The translations under genes were made by a program, and so were the position numbers. The notes under the pieces are model-generated. The model did no database searches, was not told the DNA's origin, and saw nothing but the letters and a program-made list of their open reading frames with translations. Shown in pieces: positions 1-5,793 of a stretch of 10,777 nt of DNA. Location: assembly GCA_029933565.1 (NCBI GenBank), contig JAOZNY010000093.1:1-10777 (forward strand). The letters are read 5' to 3'. This stretch comes from Bacteroidales bacterium (GTDB lineage Bacteria > Bacteroidota > Bacteroidia > Bacteroidales > F082). Position 1 is the first letter of the stretch; each line of letters begins with the position of its first letter.

Positions 1-1224
1 ACAACTATCTCCATAACTCAAAAAGCGAAAATCGTTTGCCAAAGCAAAGTCGTAGGCTTCTTTCCACTTTTCACCAATTAAGGCCGATACAAGCAAGAGA
101 AGGGTACTCTTTGGTTGGTGGAAGTTGGTAATCAAAGCAGTGGCAAACCTAAATTTATAGCCGGGAGCTATCATCAGCCGAGTTTCGCCAGAGATGCTTT
201 CTATTTCATGTTCTTCAATAAACTTAATCAGAATATTTATTGCGATTAAAGAACTAAACTCTGTTGGAACTTCCAAATTATATGGATCCCATTGTTCAAC
301 GCTAAAAGAAGCATCACCCTTTTTTAGTTTCAGTGCCATCCAGAAAAGGCTTTCCAGAGTTCGCATGCTAGTGGTTCCAACAGGAATAATGTTTTTATGC
401 AGATTATTTTTAATTTTTAAAAGGGTTTCCTTTGAAACTATCACCCTTTCGGTATGCATTTCGTGGTCTGCAATTCTCGCAGCCGAAACAGGCTTGAAAG
501 TCCCGGCACCCACATGCAAGGTAAGTTTCGCAGTTTGTATCCCCTTCTGTTTTATTTGTTCGATAATGCTTTGGGTAAAATGCAATCCTGCTGTTGGCGC
601 AGCCACCGAACCGTTGTAATTTGCATAAACAGTCTGGTAACGATCTTTGTCCGATTCTTCTGCTTCGCGGTTGAGATAAGGCGGCAGGGGAGTAAGCCCG
701 TTTTGTTCAATTATCTCATGAAATTTTATCTCAGGTACATTCCATTCAAATTGTACCAGCCAGGCATCGCTATGCCTTTCTTTTATTTCTGCCTCAAGGG
801 TAATTTCTTTGCCTTTGTAATTAAAAGTGTTTTTAAGTTTTCCCGACTTCCAACGTTTTGCATTGCCAATCATACATTTCCAAACAACGGGTGATGAAAG
901 TTGAAATGCTAATTGAAAATCGTTTTCAGGTTCGATAGGCTCAAGACAGAAGATTTCGATTTTTGCTCCCTGCCCGCCTCCCGCTTGGGAGGTTTCCTTA
1001 CGGAATTTCAGGCGTGCTTGAATAACTTTGGTTTCATTAAAAAGTAAAAGGGAATCTTTGGGCAGCAATTCGGGGATTTCTTTAAATTTCTTCTCCGAAA
1101 GAGTGTCATTTTTCAAATACAATAACTTTGAAAGATCCCTTTGCTTTAGCGGATATTTGGCTATCCTTTCATTAGGAAGGGCGTAATTATAATCTTCTAT
1201 TTTAATTTCACCTATTGGCAGCAT
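1..1224 (-). CDS. queA: QueA, S-adenosylmethionine:tRNA ribosyltransferase-isomerase (partial, C-terminus outside window)
   Basis: QueA transfers and isomerises the ribosyl part of S-adenosylmethionine onto 7-aminomethyl-7-deazaguanine in tRNA, giving epoxyqueuosine; it is cytosolic. The frame is open from the ATG at 1224 to base 1, giving 408 residues and no stop, so the gene runs off the window. Family motifs are clear: LFNETKVIQARL (about 61-72), PTAGLHFT (210-217), LHVGAGTFKPV (236-246), MHTER (256-260), GTTSMRTLES (283-292), ITNFHQPKSTLLLLVSAL (365-382) and FLSYGD (401-406). FLSYGD lies close to the end of normal QueA proteins, so probably only a few residues are missing. An oddity is a glycine-rich stretch, about residues 79-85 (SQAGGGQ), between RKET and GAKIEIF, where I expect these blocks to be nearly contiguous; it is encoded by a palindromic DNA element. 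Identification is very safe. Confidence 0.97.
   Translation of the reverse strand, partial: MLPIGEIKIEDYNYALPNERIAKYPLKQRDLSKLLYLKNDTLSEKKFKEIPELLPKDSLLLFNETKVIQARLKFRKETSQAGGGQGAKIEIFCLEPIEPENDFQLAFQLSSPVVWKCMIGNAKRWKSGKLKNTFNYKGKEITLEAEIKERHSDAWLVQFEWNVPEIKFHEIIEQNGLTPLPPYLNREAEESDKDRYQTVYANYNGSVAAPTAGLHFTQSIIEQIKQKGIQTAKLTLHVGAGTFKPVSAARIADHEMHTERVIVSKETLLKIKNNLHKNIIPVGTTSMRTLESLFWMALKLKKGDASFSVEQWDPYNLEVPTEFSSLIAINILIKFIEEHEIESISGETRLMIAPGYKFRFATALITNFHQPKSTLLLLVSALIGEKWKEAYDFALANDFRFLSYGDSC
967..992. repeat. Palindromic element inserted in frame within queA
   Basis: CCTCCC-GCTT-GGGAGG (977-992) is a perfect 6-base inverted repeat with a 4-base loop, preceded by the GC-rich CTGCCCG (970-976). 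It is strikingly GC-rich compared with the surrounding gene and encodes the extra SQAGGGQ stretch of QueA without breaking the frame. It looks like a small dispersed palindromic repeat, but one copy cannot prove mobility. Confidence 0.55.
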
Positions 1225-1244
1225 GTTTAATAGTTTTGAAGCGG

Positions 1245-1252
1245 CAAAAATA
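1245..1252 (-). promoter_or_regulatory. Candidate -7 promoter element for queA
   Basis: On the minus strand this reads TATTTTTG, a full match to the Bacteroidota -7 consensus TAnnTTTG. It would start a transcript about 15 bases before the queA ATG. No convincing TTTG element is seen 19-21 bases upstream, so the call is moderate. Confidence 0.4.
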
Positions 1253-1302
1253 ATACTAAAAGAATCAGGATAAAAGAACCAAAGTCAGGATAAGGACGAT
1301 AT

Positions 1303-1647
1303 TTAGTAAAACTTTATAGCAGATAAAAAAATACCATAAACCTCTTCAATAAAAATATCCTCATTAGGATCAATCATAAAAATTTTCATTTTCTTACGAT
1401 TTCCTTTGGTGAGATTTGGATGATCGATGAGGTGGCCTTTTACAATTCCAATATATGGTTGTTGGGTTTTGTTGTCTTGCCACAAATAGCAAAATGGTTT
1501 TCCTTTGTAATAATAAAAGGGGACTTTATATTTCCACTGCTCTGTAATTTCAGGATCAAACTTCAAAAGAATACCCCTCAATGCCATAAAACAAGATTTG
1601 TTAGGCTCATTTTGGTTGAGGAAGAAGTTGTCGAGGTAATTTAACAT
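1303..1647 (-). CDS. DUF1801 family protein
   Basis: A 114-residue soluble protein. The core ALRGILLKFDPEITEQWKYKVPFYYYKGKPFCYLW (about 22-56, quoted in pieces: ALRGIL, ITEQWKYKVPF, YYKGKPFCYLW) matches the DUF1801 family, known from YdhG/YjbR-like small proteins with a frataxin-like alpha/beta fold. Its biochemical role is not established in general, and no catalytic residue can be pointed out here. Length is typical. The ATG at 1647 follows a TATTTTTG promoter element by only 14 bases, so the leader would be very short. The 78-base gap to queA holds another promoter-like element, so the two may be transcribed separately. I see no functional tie to the sulfur genes upstream. DUF1801 membership is fairly sure; function unknown. 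Confidence 0.85.
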   Translation of the reverse strand: MLNYLDNFFLNQNEPNKSCFMALRGILLKFDPEITEQWKYKVPFYYYKGKPFCYLWQDNKTQQPYIGIVKGHLIDHPNLTKGNRKKMKIFMIDPNEDIFIEEVYGIFLSAIKFY

Positions 1648-1661
1648 TTAAGTGAAACTGT

Positions 1662-1691
1662 CAAAAATAATAACCAATAACTAATGACCAA
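1662..1691 (-). promoter_or_regulatory. Promoter of the DUF1801 gene, with its -33 element inside a tandem repeat
   Basis: The minus strand carries TTG (1691-1689), then 19 bases, then TATTTTTG (1669-1662), matching the Bacteroidota TTTG/TAnnTTTG arrangement. The -33 element is supplied by the heptamer array at 1669-1730. Start would be near 1655, only a few bases before the ATG at 1647. Confidence 0.5.
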
Positions 1692-1730
1692 TAACTAATG
1701 ACCAATGACTAATAACCAGTGACTAATTAC
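1669..1730. repeat. Tandem heptamer array, 8 full units plus a partial one
   Basis: Eight consecutive 7-base units of the form AATRACY (one is AGTGACT) run from 1669 to 1724, followed by the degenerate AATTAC (1725-1730). The last base alternates strictly C, T, C, T through all eight units, so the true period is 14 bases (four units such as AATGACCAATAACT). It lies between the 54-residue gene and the DUF1801 gene and overlaps the latter's promoter. Confidence 0.9.
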
Positions 1731-1739
1731 AATTCAAAA

Positions 1740-1904
1740 TTATGAATGTCCACCAACAACTATTTTTATCATTTTAATATTCAGTACTACCCATCTCCAG
1801 GCTTGCCAAATAATACACCTCCTCCAAAACAGAGTTGATTTTGTTGGCATTGGTGGGTATGATTCTTCAGAATATGCAATTGTTCTTTTTGTAACTTTTT
1901 CCAT
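1740..1904 (-). CDS. 54-residue tryptophan-rich small protein, function unknown
   Basis: An intact 54-codon frame runs from the ATG at 1904 to TAA at 1742-1740. The protein has a polar N-terminus (MEKVTKRTIAYSEES), a proline-rich YPPMPTK motif (about 16-22), an aromatic and basic stretch LFWRRCIIWQAWRWVVLN (25-42) with four tryptophans and one cysteine (C30), and a hydrophobic tail ending in IVVGGHS. The composition suggests a peripheral or membrane-embedded peptide. It follows the second SQR on the same strand, whose own C-terminus is similarly aromatic (WLKWFMHYMFL, then FWWLIPE), so a role beside that enzyme is a reasonable guess. Its start context AATAATAATATGG resembles that of the DsrC gene. 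A stem-loop region of about 120 bases separates it from the SQR stop. Coding status is likely but rests on composition, context and an unbroken frame. Confidence 0.6.
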   Translation of the reverse strand: MEKVTKRTIAYSEESYPPMPTKSTLFWRRCIIWQAWRWVVLNIKMIKIVVGGHS

Positions 1905-1949
1905 TATTATTATTCTAAATAAATTTCAATTTTCAAAATATTTACACCA

Positions 1950-2073
1950 AGTGTTTGTATCAGAATGTTTGCTTTCGAGGCTTGCGAAATCAAAAGTAGG
2001 CGTAGTTTACTGAGGTAAATGAGCATTCTTTTGATGAGTGTAACGAAGAAAGCGGACATTATGGTCAAACACT
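1950..2073. repeat. Nested long inverted repeat between the second SQR and the 54-residue gene
   Basis: Four stems nest within one another: AGTGTTTG/CAAACACT (1950-1957 with 2066-2073), AATGTTTGCTTTC/GAAAGCGGACATT (1964-1976 with 2048-2060, fully paired in the plus-strand RNA using two G.U pairs), ATCAAAAG/CTTTTGAT (1989-1996 with 2028-2035), and the tip TTTAC-TGAG-GTAAA (2006-2019). The outer stem overlaps the SQR stop codon at 2072-2074. It could be an RNA stability or attenuation element or a dispersed palindromic repeat. No U-tract follows on either strand, so it is not a standard intrinsic terminator. Confidence 0.8.
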
Positions 2074-3529
2074 ATTCTGGGATTAACCACCAGAAAGGAT
2101 AACCCTTCGCCTTATGCAAAAACATATAATGCATAAACCATTTTAGCCAGTGACCAGCCAGTCCGGCTTCGCCCATGGTGTCGTTTAGATTGCGGCCATA
2201 TTCCGGATATTTATCCCAGTCCTGAACAATTGGAGAAACCGTCATTGTTGCTGCTGCGCCATTAAGCATTCCATAGCCTGCCGAAATAATACAAGCGGCT
2301 CCCATTTTTGCCATTGAAGCACGGTGCTTAAGCGAATCATCACCTTTCTTAACCCAGTTAACAATATTTTCTGCAACCACTTTACCTGTTACACCCGATG
2401 GCATACCTGTGCGTGGTGGTGCTGGGAAAATAGGAGTTCCATTGGGGCTTGTCATTGGTTTTGAAATGGAGTGAGGAGGAGCAAATGCAATCCCCGCGGC
2501 AAAAATATTTGGATAAGATGGTGTTTGGTATGAATCAGGCCAATCGGCTGCTGACCATTCTTCAAATGGTTTTTTAGTGTAATCAGCATCAACTTTCATA
2601 AAGCCGTTTGGGGCAAATAGTGTTGAGGTAATATCTTCTCCCACTTTATTAAAAGCTGTAAAACCTGGACCCGAGAAAGCAGGTATTAGCATTGCAAAAT
2701 CGAAAGTTTCAGTTCCTTCACTTCCATCTAAAAGTTCGTAATGCGCTTTTCCTTTTTCAACTTTTTTAACTCCGGCGCGTTTTAGCCAAGTAATATCTCT
2801 TTGTTTAAGGAACGACTCAGCAAATGTTTTTGTGGATGTAATGTAGCCACCACGTTTAATGTAGGCTCCACCCATTCCAAAGTCACCTAGTTCATATTCA
2901 TTTGTAATCCATTTAATATCGGCTAAATGCGAAAGTTTACGTCTTTTTATCTCCCAGGCAACATTTAAAATATATTCAAATGCAGCACCCTGACAGGTTG
3001 CTCCCGGATGGCCAACACCTATTAGAAACTTTTGTTTTTCGCCTTTTTCCATTTTGGCAAACGACTTTTGTAGTTCTTCCCAAGCATGGGATGCATGGTC
3101 GAACGAACAAACCGAAACTGTATGTTTACCAGGGCCTATACCTTCTGTTTTGTCAAATGCTAACTTTGGACCTGTTGCATTAACCAGAAAATCGTAATCA
3201 ACTTTTTCCACTTCACCTACCCTGTCCTGACCAGTGTATTCAATGCTAACAAAACCCTTCTCATTCTCTGAATCACCCTCAGGATGAAAAGAGACTGCCT
3301 TGGCTTGTTTGAAAATAATTCCAACTTTTTTATATCGGTTTTCAAGTCTGAATTTCACCTGTTTTGGTGTCATTCTTCCAACTCCAATCCAAATATTTGA
3401 AGGAATCCAATGGTAATGTGTAGTAGGTGCAACTACCACAACCTCATGCTTTTTACCTAATTTTTTCTTTAATAGTGCAGATGCAGTATGTCCTGAAATA
3501 CCGGCACCCAAAACAACAACTTTGGCCAT
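2072..3529 (-). CDS. Sulfide:quinone oxidoreductase-like FAD flavoprotein (second paralogue)
   Basis: A 485-residue member of the disulfide-oxidoreductase-like FAD proteins that include SQR, which oxidise sulfide at a cysteine pair and reduce membrane quinone. Visible features: N-terminal FAD-binding GAGISG (8-13), an NATGPK segment (117-122), VGHPGATCQG (172-181), an FAD-contacting IFAAGIAFAPPHS segment (342-353), and FPAPPRTGMPSGV (368-380). It has exactly three cysteines, C141 (SVCSFDHA), C179 (GATCQGA) and C413 (GAACIIS), a number that fits the three-cysteine SQR chemistry. The C-terminus (about 460-485) is rich in W, F and Y, as expected for quinone or membrane contact. It is longer than the other SQR-like protein here and shares little obvious sequence with it. 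It has its own strong promoter at 3562-3592. I assign it to the SQR family but not to a numbered type; sulfide as substrate is inferred. Confidence 0.85.
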   Translation of the reverse strand: MAKVVVLGAGISGHTASALLKKKLGKKHEVVVVAPTTHYHWIPSNIWIGVGRMTPKQVKFRLENRYKKVGIIFKQAKAVSFHPEGDSENEKGFVSIEYTGQDRVGEVEKVDYDFLVNATGPKLAFDKTEGIGPGKHTVSVCSFDHASHAWEELQKSFAKMEKGEKQKFLIGVGHPGATCQGAAFEYILNVAWEIKRRKLSHLADIKWITNEYELGDFGMGGAYIKRGGYITSTKTFAESFLKQRDITWLKRAGVKKVEKGKAHYELLDGSEGTETFDFAMLIPAFSGPGFTAFNKVGEDITSTLFAPNGFMKVDADYTKKPFEEWSAADWPDSYQTPSYPNIFAAGIAFAPPHSISKPMTSPNGTPIFPAPPRTGMPSGVTGKVVAENIVNWVKKGDDSLKHRASMAKMGAACIISAGYGMLNGAAATMTVSPIVQDWDKYPEYGRNLNDTMGEAGLAGHWLKWFMHYMFLHKAKGYPFWWLIPE

Positions 3530-3561
3530 AATATTTATTTGGTTTAAATAAAGAGAAAGAG

Positions 3562-3592
3562 CAAATGTAGGTTAAATATTTAGAAAAGCAAA
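3562..3592 (-). promoter_or_regulatory. Promoter of the second SQR gene
   Basis: The minus strand reads TTTG (3592-3589), a 19-base spacer, then TACATTTG (3569-3562): full matches to both Bacteroidota elements at ideal spacing. Transcription would begin near 3555, giving a leader of about 26 bases. This is the clearest promoter in the window and implies that the second SQR can be expressed apart from tatC. Confidence 0.7.
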
Positions 3593-3606
3593 ATTAATTT
3601 GGTATT

Positions 3607-3646
3607 TAAATGCTTAAATGCGATAATGATTGAATGCAATAATGTT
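3607..3646. repeat. Degenerate octamer tandem array abutting the tatC stop
   Basis: Five 8-base units in register: TAAATGCT, TAAATGCG, ATAATGAT, TGAATGCA, ATAATGTT. All share AATG at positions 3-6 of the unit. The array ends on the first base of the tatC stop codon (3646-3648). It is a different period from the heptamer array at 1669-1730. Confidence 0.7.
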
Positions 3647-4482
3647 TAAATTAATTCCTGCTGAGTCTTTTTATAAATCCTGTTTGAAACCCCAATACTA
3701 ACTTCATAGAGGCCAATTAGTGGTACTACTACAAGTATTTGACTGAACATATCGGGAGGGGTAATTATTGCAGATGTAATTAACAGAATTACATACATAT
3801 ATCTTCTGTTCTTCTTCATAAAATCAGGAGTAAGAACTCCAATTTTAGTTAGGAAATAAACAAGTATGGGCAACTCAAAAACTACGCCTACAGCAAAGGT
3901 AACCGAGACAACAGTGCTGATATAGGAACTAAGCGATATTTGGTTAGTTACTTCCTTACTTACCTGATAAGTACCAAGGAAATTTACTGTAAGAGGAACA
4001 ATTAAATAATAACTGAATAATATCCCGATAAGGAAAAGAAAAGAACTGATGAAAACACCACCTTGCGAATATTTTCTTTCCTCGTTGTGCATTGCAGGTT
4101 TAACAAAGCGCCATATTTCCCAAAGCATATAAGGGAACGACAAAATAAATCCTGCAACAATTGAAATGTACATATGGGTAAGAAACTGCCCCGACATTTT
4201 AATGTTGATAATCTGCAATTTCATATCTTCGATGCAGAGTGCATTAATTGAAAGAAGTTCTCCAATTTTACATAACCAACGGTTGGTGATAAAATCGGAA
4301 GTAGATGGGCCTAAAATAATTTGATCGAATATTATTTCGCGATTTAGAAAAGCAATAATTGCTAGTACTACTATTGCTATAAGAGTACGCAAAATATGCA
4401 TCCTCAACTCATCGAGGTGATCCCAAAAGGTCATAACCTTTTCTGGCTCTTCTTTATTATTTTTTGTGTTTACTTCTTCCAT
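3646..4482 (-). CDS. tatC: TatC, twin-arginine translocase subunit
   Basis: TatC is the multispanning inner-membrane receptor that recognises twin-arginine signal peptides and exports folded proteins. The 278-residue sequence shows the family landmarks: N-terminal FWDHLDELR (19-27), first membrane helix about 30-47, SGQFLTHMYISIVAG (97-111) leading into the second helix, LSFPYMLWEIWRFVKPAM (114-131), a third helix about 143-168, FAVGVVFELPILVYFL (196-211) with the conserved glutamate E203, PDFMKKNRRYMYV (219-231), and two closing helices about 229-260. The first periplasmic loop (about 48-100) is long and contains two cysteines, C71 and C83. No tatA/B-type gene lies beside it. It sits between the DsrE gene and the second SQR on the same strand. 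A promoter-like TACTTTTG precedes the start. Why it is here is unclear; an exported cofactor-bearing partner of the sulfur pathway is one possibility. Confidence 0.97.
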   Translation of the reverse strand: MEEVNTKNNKEEPEKVMTFWDHLDELRMHILRTLIAIVVLAIIAFLNREIIFDQIILGPSTSDFITNRWLCKIGELLSINALCIEDMKLQIINIKMSGQFLTHMYISIVAGFILSFPYMLWEIWRFVKPAMHNEERKYSQGGVFISSFLFLIGILFSYYLIVPLTVNFLGTYQVSKEVTNQISLSSYISTVVSVTFAVGVVFELPILVYFLTKIGVLTPDFMKKNRRYMYVILLITSAIITPPDMFSQILVVVPLIGLYEVSIGVSNRIYKKTQQELI

Positions 4483-4495
4483 TTCTTAGAATTTC

Positions 4496-4503
4496 CAAAA
4501 GTA
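4496..4503 (-). promoter_or_regulatory. Candidate -7 promoter element for tatC
   Basis: TACTTTTG on the minus strand matches TAnnTTTG and lies 13 bases before the tatC ATG at 4482. No TTG is seen at the expected upstream distance, and the leader would be very short, so it is tentative. Confidence 0.35.
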
Positions 4504-4557
4504 TAAAAAAGGAAGGATTTTAAGAATGATTTATTTTAGTCATGTAAAAAGAATAGC

Positions 4558-4630
4558 ACACTGATTAATTTGATTGCATTTGATCTTTAAAAAAGTCACA
4601 ATAAATCTGGCTGACCAGTCAAATCAGTGT
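4558..4630. repeat. Inverted repeat in the dsrE-tatC spacer
   Basis: ACACTGATT (4558-4566) and AATCAGTGT (4622-4630) are perfect 9-base inverted arms, 55 bases apart. The 181-base spacer between the two genes holds no open frame worth calling. The arms could close an RNA stem in the transcript or mark the ends of a small insertion; no tract of T follows. Confidence 0.55.
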
Positions 4631-4663
4631 ACTACAAAATATTATTAGAAAGTAAAACTGTGC

Positions 4664-5167
4664 TTAGGTAAACACTATCTGTGTACCTGGTCCATCGCAC
4701 ATTTCGTAAAGTTCGCCAACAGTAATTATGTCGCTTACTTCGTCGTGAAGATCTTCTTTAGTAAGTTTGAACATATCCATTGCCAGTTTGCAGGCATAAA
4801 TTTCGCCACCACCGGCAGTAATCAATTCAAGAAACTCGTCAACTGGCGGAATATCTAAATCGTCCATTTGCTTACGCATCATTGCAGAAACTCCTGCTTC
4901 AATACCTGGTAAACCCCCTAGTATAGTTGGGAAAGGTAATCCGCCCGGCATACGCATTCCGGGATTACCGGTTGTTGCAGTATGCAGTTTGTTCATGGTT
5001 TTTTTTGTTATGGCATCGAGGCCAAAAAAAGTAAAGAATAGTTTTGTTTCAATACCTTCCATTACTGCGCCATTACCCATTACGAGGGCTGCATAAACAT
5101 CTTCAATCGATGCCTTTGAACAGATAAGCAATATCTTCTTCAAAGGTTGTTTTTCTTCTTTTTCCAT
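4664..5167 (-). CDS. DsrE/DsrF/DrsH-like family sulfur carrier
   Basis: A 167-residue cytosolic protein of the DsrE-like superfamily, whose members bind sulfur as cysteine persulfide or thiosulfonate and hand it between partners. The N-terminus LLICSKASIEDVYAALVMGNGAVMEG (in part LLICSKAS, 13-20, and EDVYAALVMGNGA, 22-34) and the block AGGGEIYACKLAMDMF (118-133) are typical of the longer DsrE-like (DsrE2/DsrE3-type) proteins. Cysteines are C17, C126 in the conserved YACKLAMDMF block, and C157; C126 is the likely persulfide-bearing residue. A glycine- and proline-rich middle (about 66-90) is probably a loop. It lies downstream of the DsrC-family gene, from which it is separated by 212 bases with a long hairpin. 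Encoded beside a DsrC-type protein and two SQR-like enzymes, it probably relays sulfane sulfur. The family is secure; the exact subtype and partner are inferred. Confidence 0.9.
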   Translation of the reverse strand: MEKEEKQPLKKILLICSKASIEDVYAALVMGNGAVMEGIETKLFFTFFGLDAITKKTMNKLHTATTGNPGMRMPGGLPFPTILGGLPGIEAGVSAMMRKQMDDLDIPPVDEFLELITAGGGEIYACKLAMDMFKLTKEDLHDEVSDIITVGELYEMCDGPGTQIVFT

Positions 5168-5273
5168 TTTTAATGGTTTTTAGTTTTGATAAAAAAATTT
5201 GAAAAGTTGAATAATCTTACTAGTATTTTGGAAATCATTTTAATTAGAAAAGCACCAAAATGTAATTGATAAA

Positions 5274-5357
5274 TCTCAAATAAACCCCAAAGAAAAAAGT
5301 TCAAGCCTTTCAATGATATTTGAATCCTTCTTTTTATTTATTGGAATTTATTTGATA
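5274..5357 (-). repeat. Long hairpin in the dsrC-dsrE spacer
   Basis: In the transcript, TATCAAATAAATTCCAA (5357-5341) can pair with TTGGGGTTTATTTGAGA (5290-5274): a 17-position stem with one mismatch and two G.U pairs, enclosing a 50-base loop. The G.U pairs form only in RNA of the transcribed (minus) strand; the plus-strand copy would have A.C mismatches there. This hints at a structure kept for the mRNA. It occupies most of the 212-base gap, which has no gene. Confidence 0.6.
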
Positions 5358-5379
5358 TTTGGAGTTTGATTTTTGATAT

Positions 5380-5691
5380 TTAAATACAGGAAGATGGTTT
5401 TGGTACTCCTGATATTTTGGTTGCTTTTTTAAGAGGTGCTCCGGGGAACATTGCATAAAACTCTTTAGCATTTACGATACCTGATTTTCCAATACCACGA
5501 ATAGTAAGTGTTTCACCATTCCCTACTTTTGTTCTTACAAACTCAATAAGTTCATAATGTTTGTCGGTAAGTTCAATACCTTCGTCGGTGGCTATTGCTG
5601 CTCCAACTTCTTTTGTCCATTGCGATGCATCGGTCATATAACCTTCTTCGTTTACTCCTACGCTTACTCCTGCATATGTTTTTTCTGCCAT
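5380..5691 (-). CDS. DsrC/TusE-family sulfur carrier with a single C-terminal cysteine
   Basis: A 103-residue protein starting at the ATG at 5691 (MAEKTYAGV). An upstream in-frame ATG at 5778 would add 29 asparagine- and threonine-rich residues that fall in a repeat, so I reject it. The family signature is the C-terminal arm: PGAPLKKATKISGVPKPSSCI, here about 83-103 (read as APLKKATKIS then GVPKPSSCI). The penultimate cysteine (C102, CysA) that carries the persulfide is present. The second cysteine of dissimilatory DsrC, 11 residues earlier, is threonine here (T91). By known classification a CysA-only protein is TusE-like, not a two-cysteine DsrC that forms a trisulfide. It lies between DUF1641 and the DsrE-like gene, so sulfur relay from the SQR is likely. 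No tusBCD set is in view, so a tRNA-thiolation role is not supported by context. Confidence 0.92.
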   Translation of the reverse strand: MAEKTYAGVSVGVNEEGYMTDASQWTKEVGAAIATDEGIELTDKHYELIEFVRTKVGNGETLTIRGIGKSGIVNAKEFYAMFPGAPLKKATKISGVPKPSSCI

Positions 5692-5737
5692 AATAATAAT
5701 ATTTAAAATTTGATTAGTGTTAATTAATGTTGTCATG

Positions 5738-5787
5738 GTTATCAAGTTGTCGTGGTTATCATTGTTAAAACTTGACAACCTGATAAC
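5738..5787 (-). repeat. Hairpin just downstream of the DUF1641 stop
   Basis: In the transcript, GTTATCAGGTTGTC (5787-5774) pairs with GACAACTTGATAAC (5751-5738): a 14-pair stem with a single G.U pair and a 22-base loop. It starts 6 bases after the DUF1641 stop. No U-tract follows, so it fits mRNA processing or stabilisation better than termination. The 3' part also contains two near-copies of a 17-base unit (TGATAACCACGACAACT). Confidence 0.7.
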
Positions 5788-5793
5788 TTCTTT

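Noticed and set aside
194..894. Overlapping plus-strand frames opposite queA
   Set aside because: They are shadows of the conserved QueA frame and resemble no protein.
1669..1730. CRISPR array
   Set aside because: The repeat units are contiguous heptamers with no spacers; this is a simple tandem repeat.
5692..5778. 29-residue N-terminal extension of the DsrC-family protein
   Set aside because: The added residues are low-complexity (Asn/Thr-rich), lie in a tandem and inverted repeat, and precede the normal start MAEKTYAGV.
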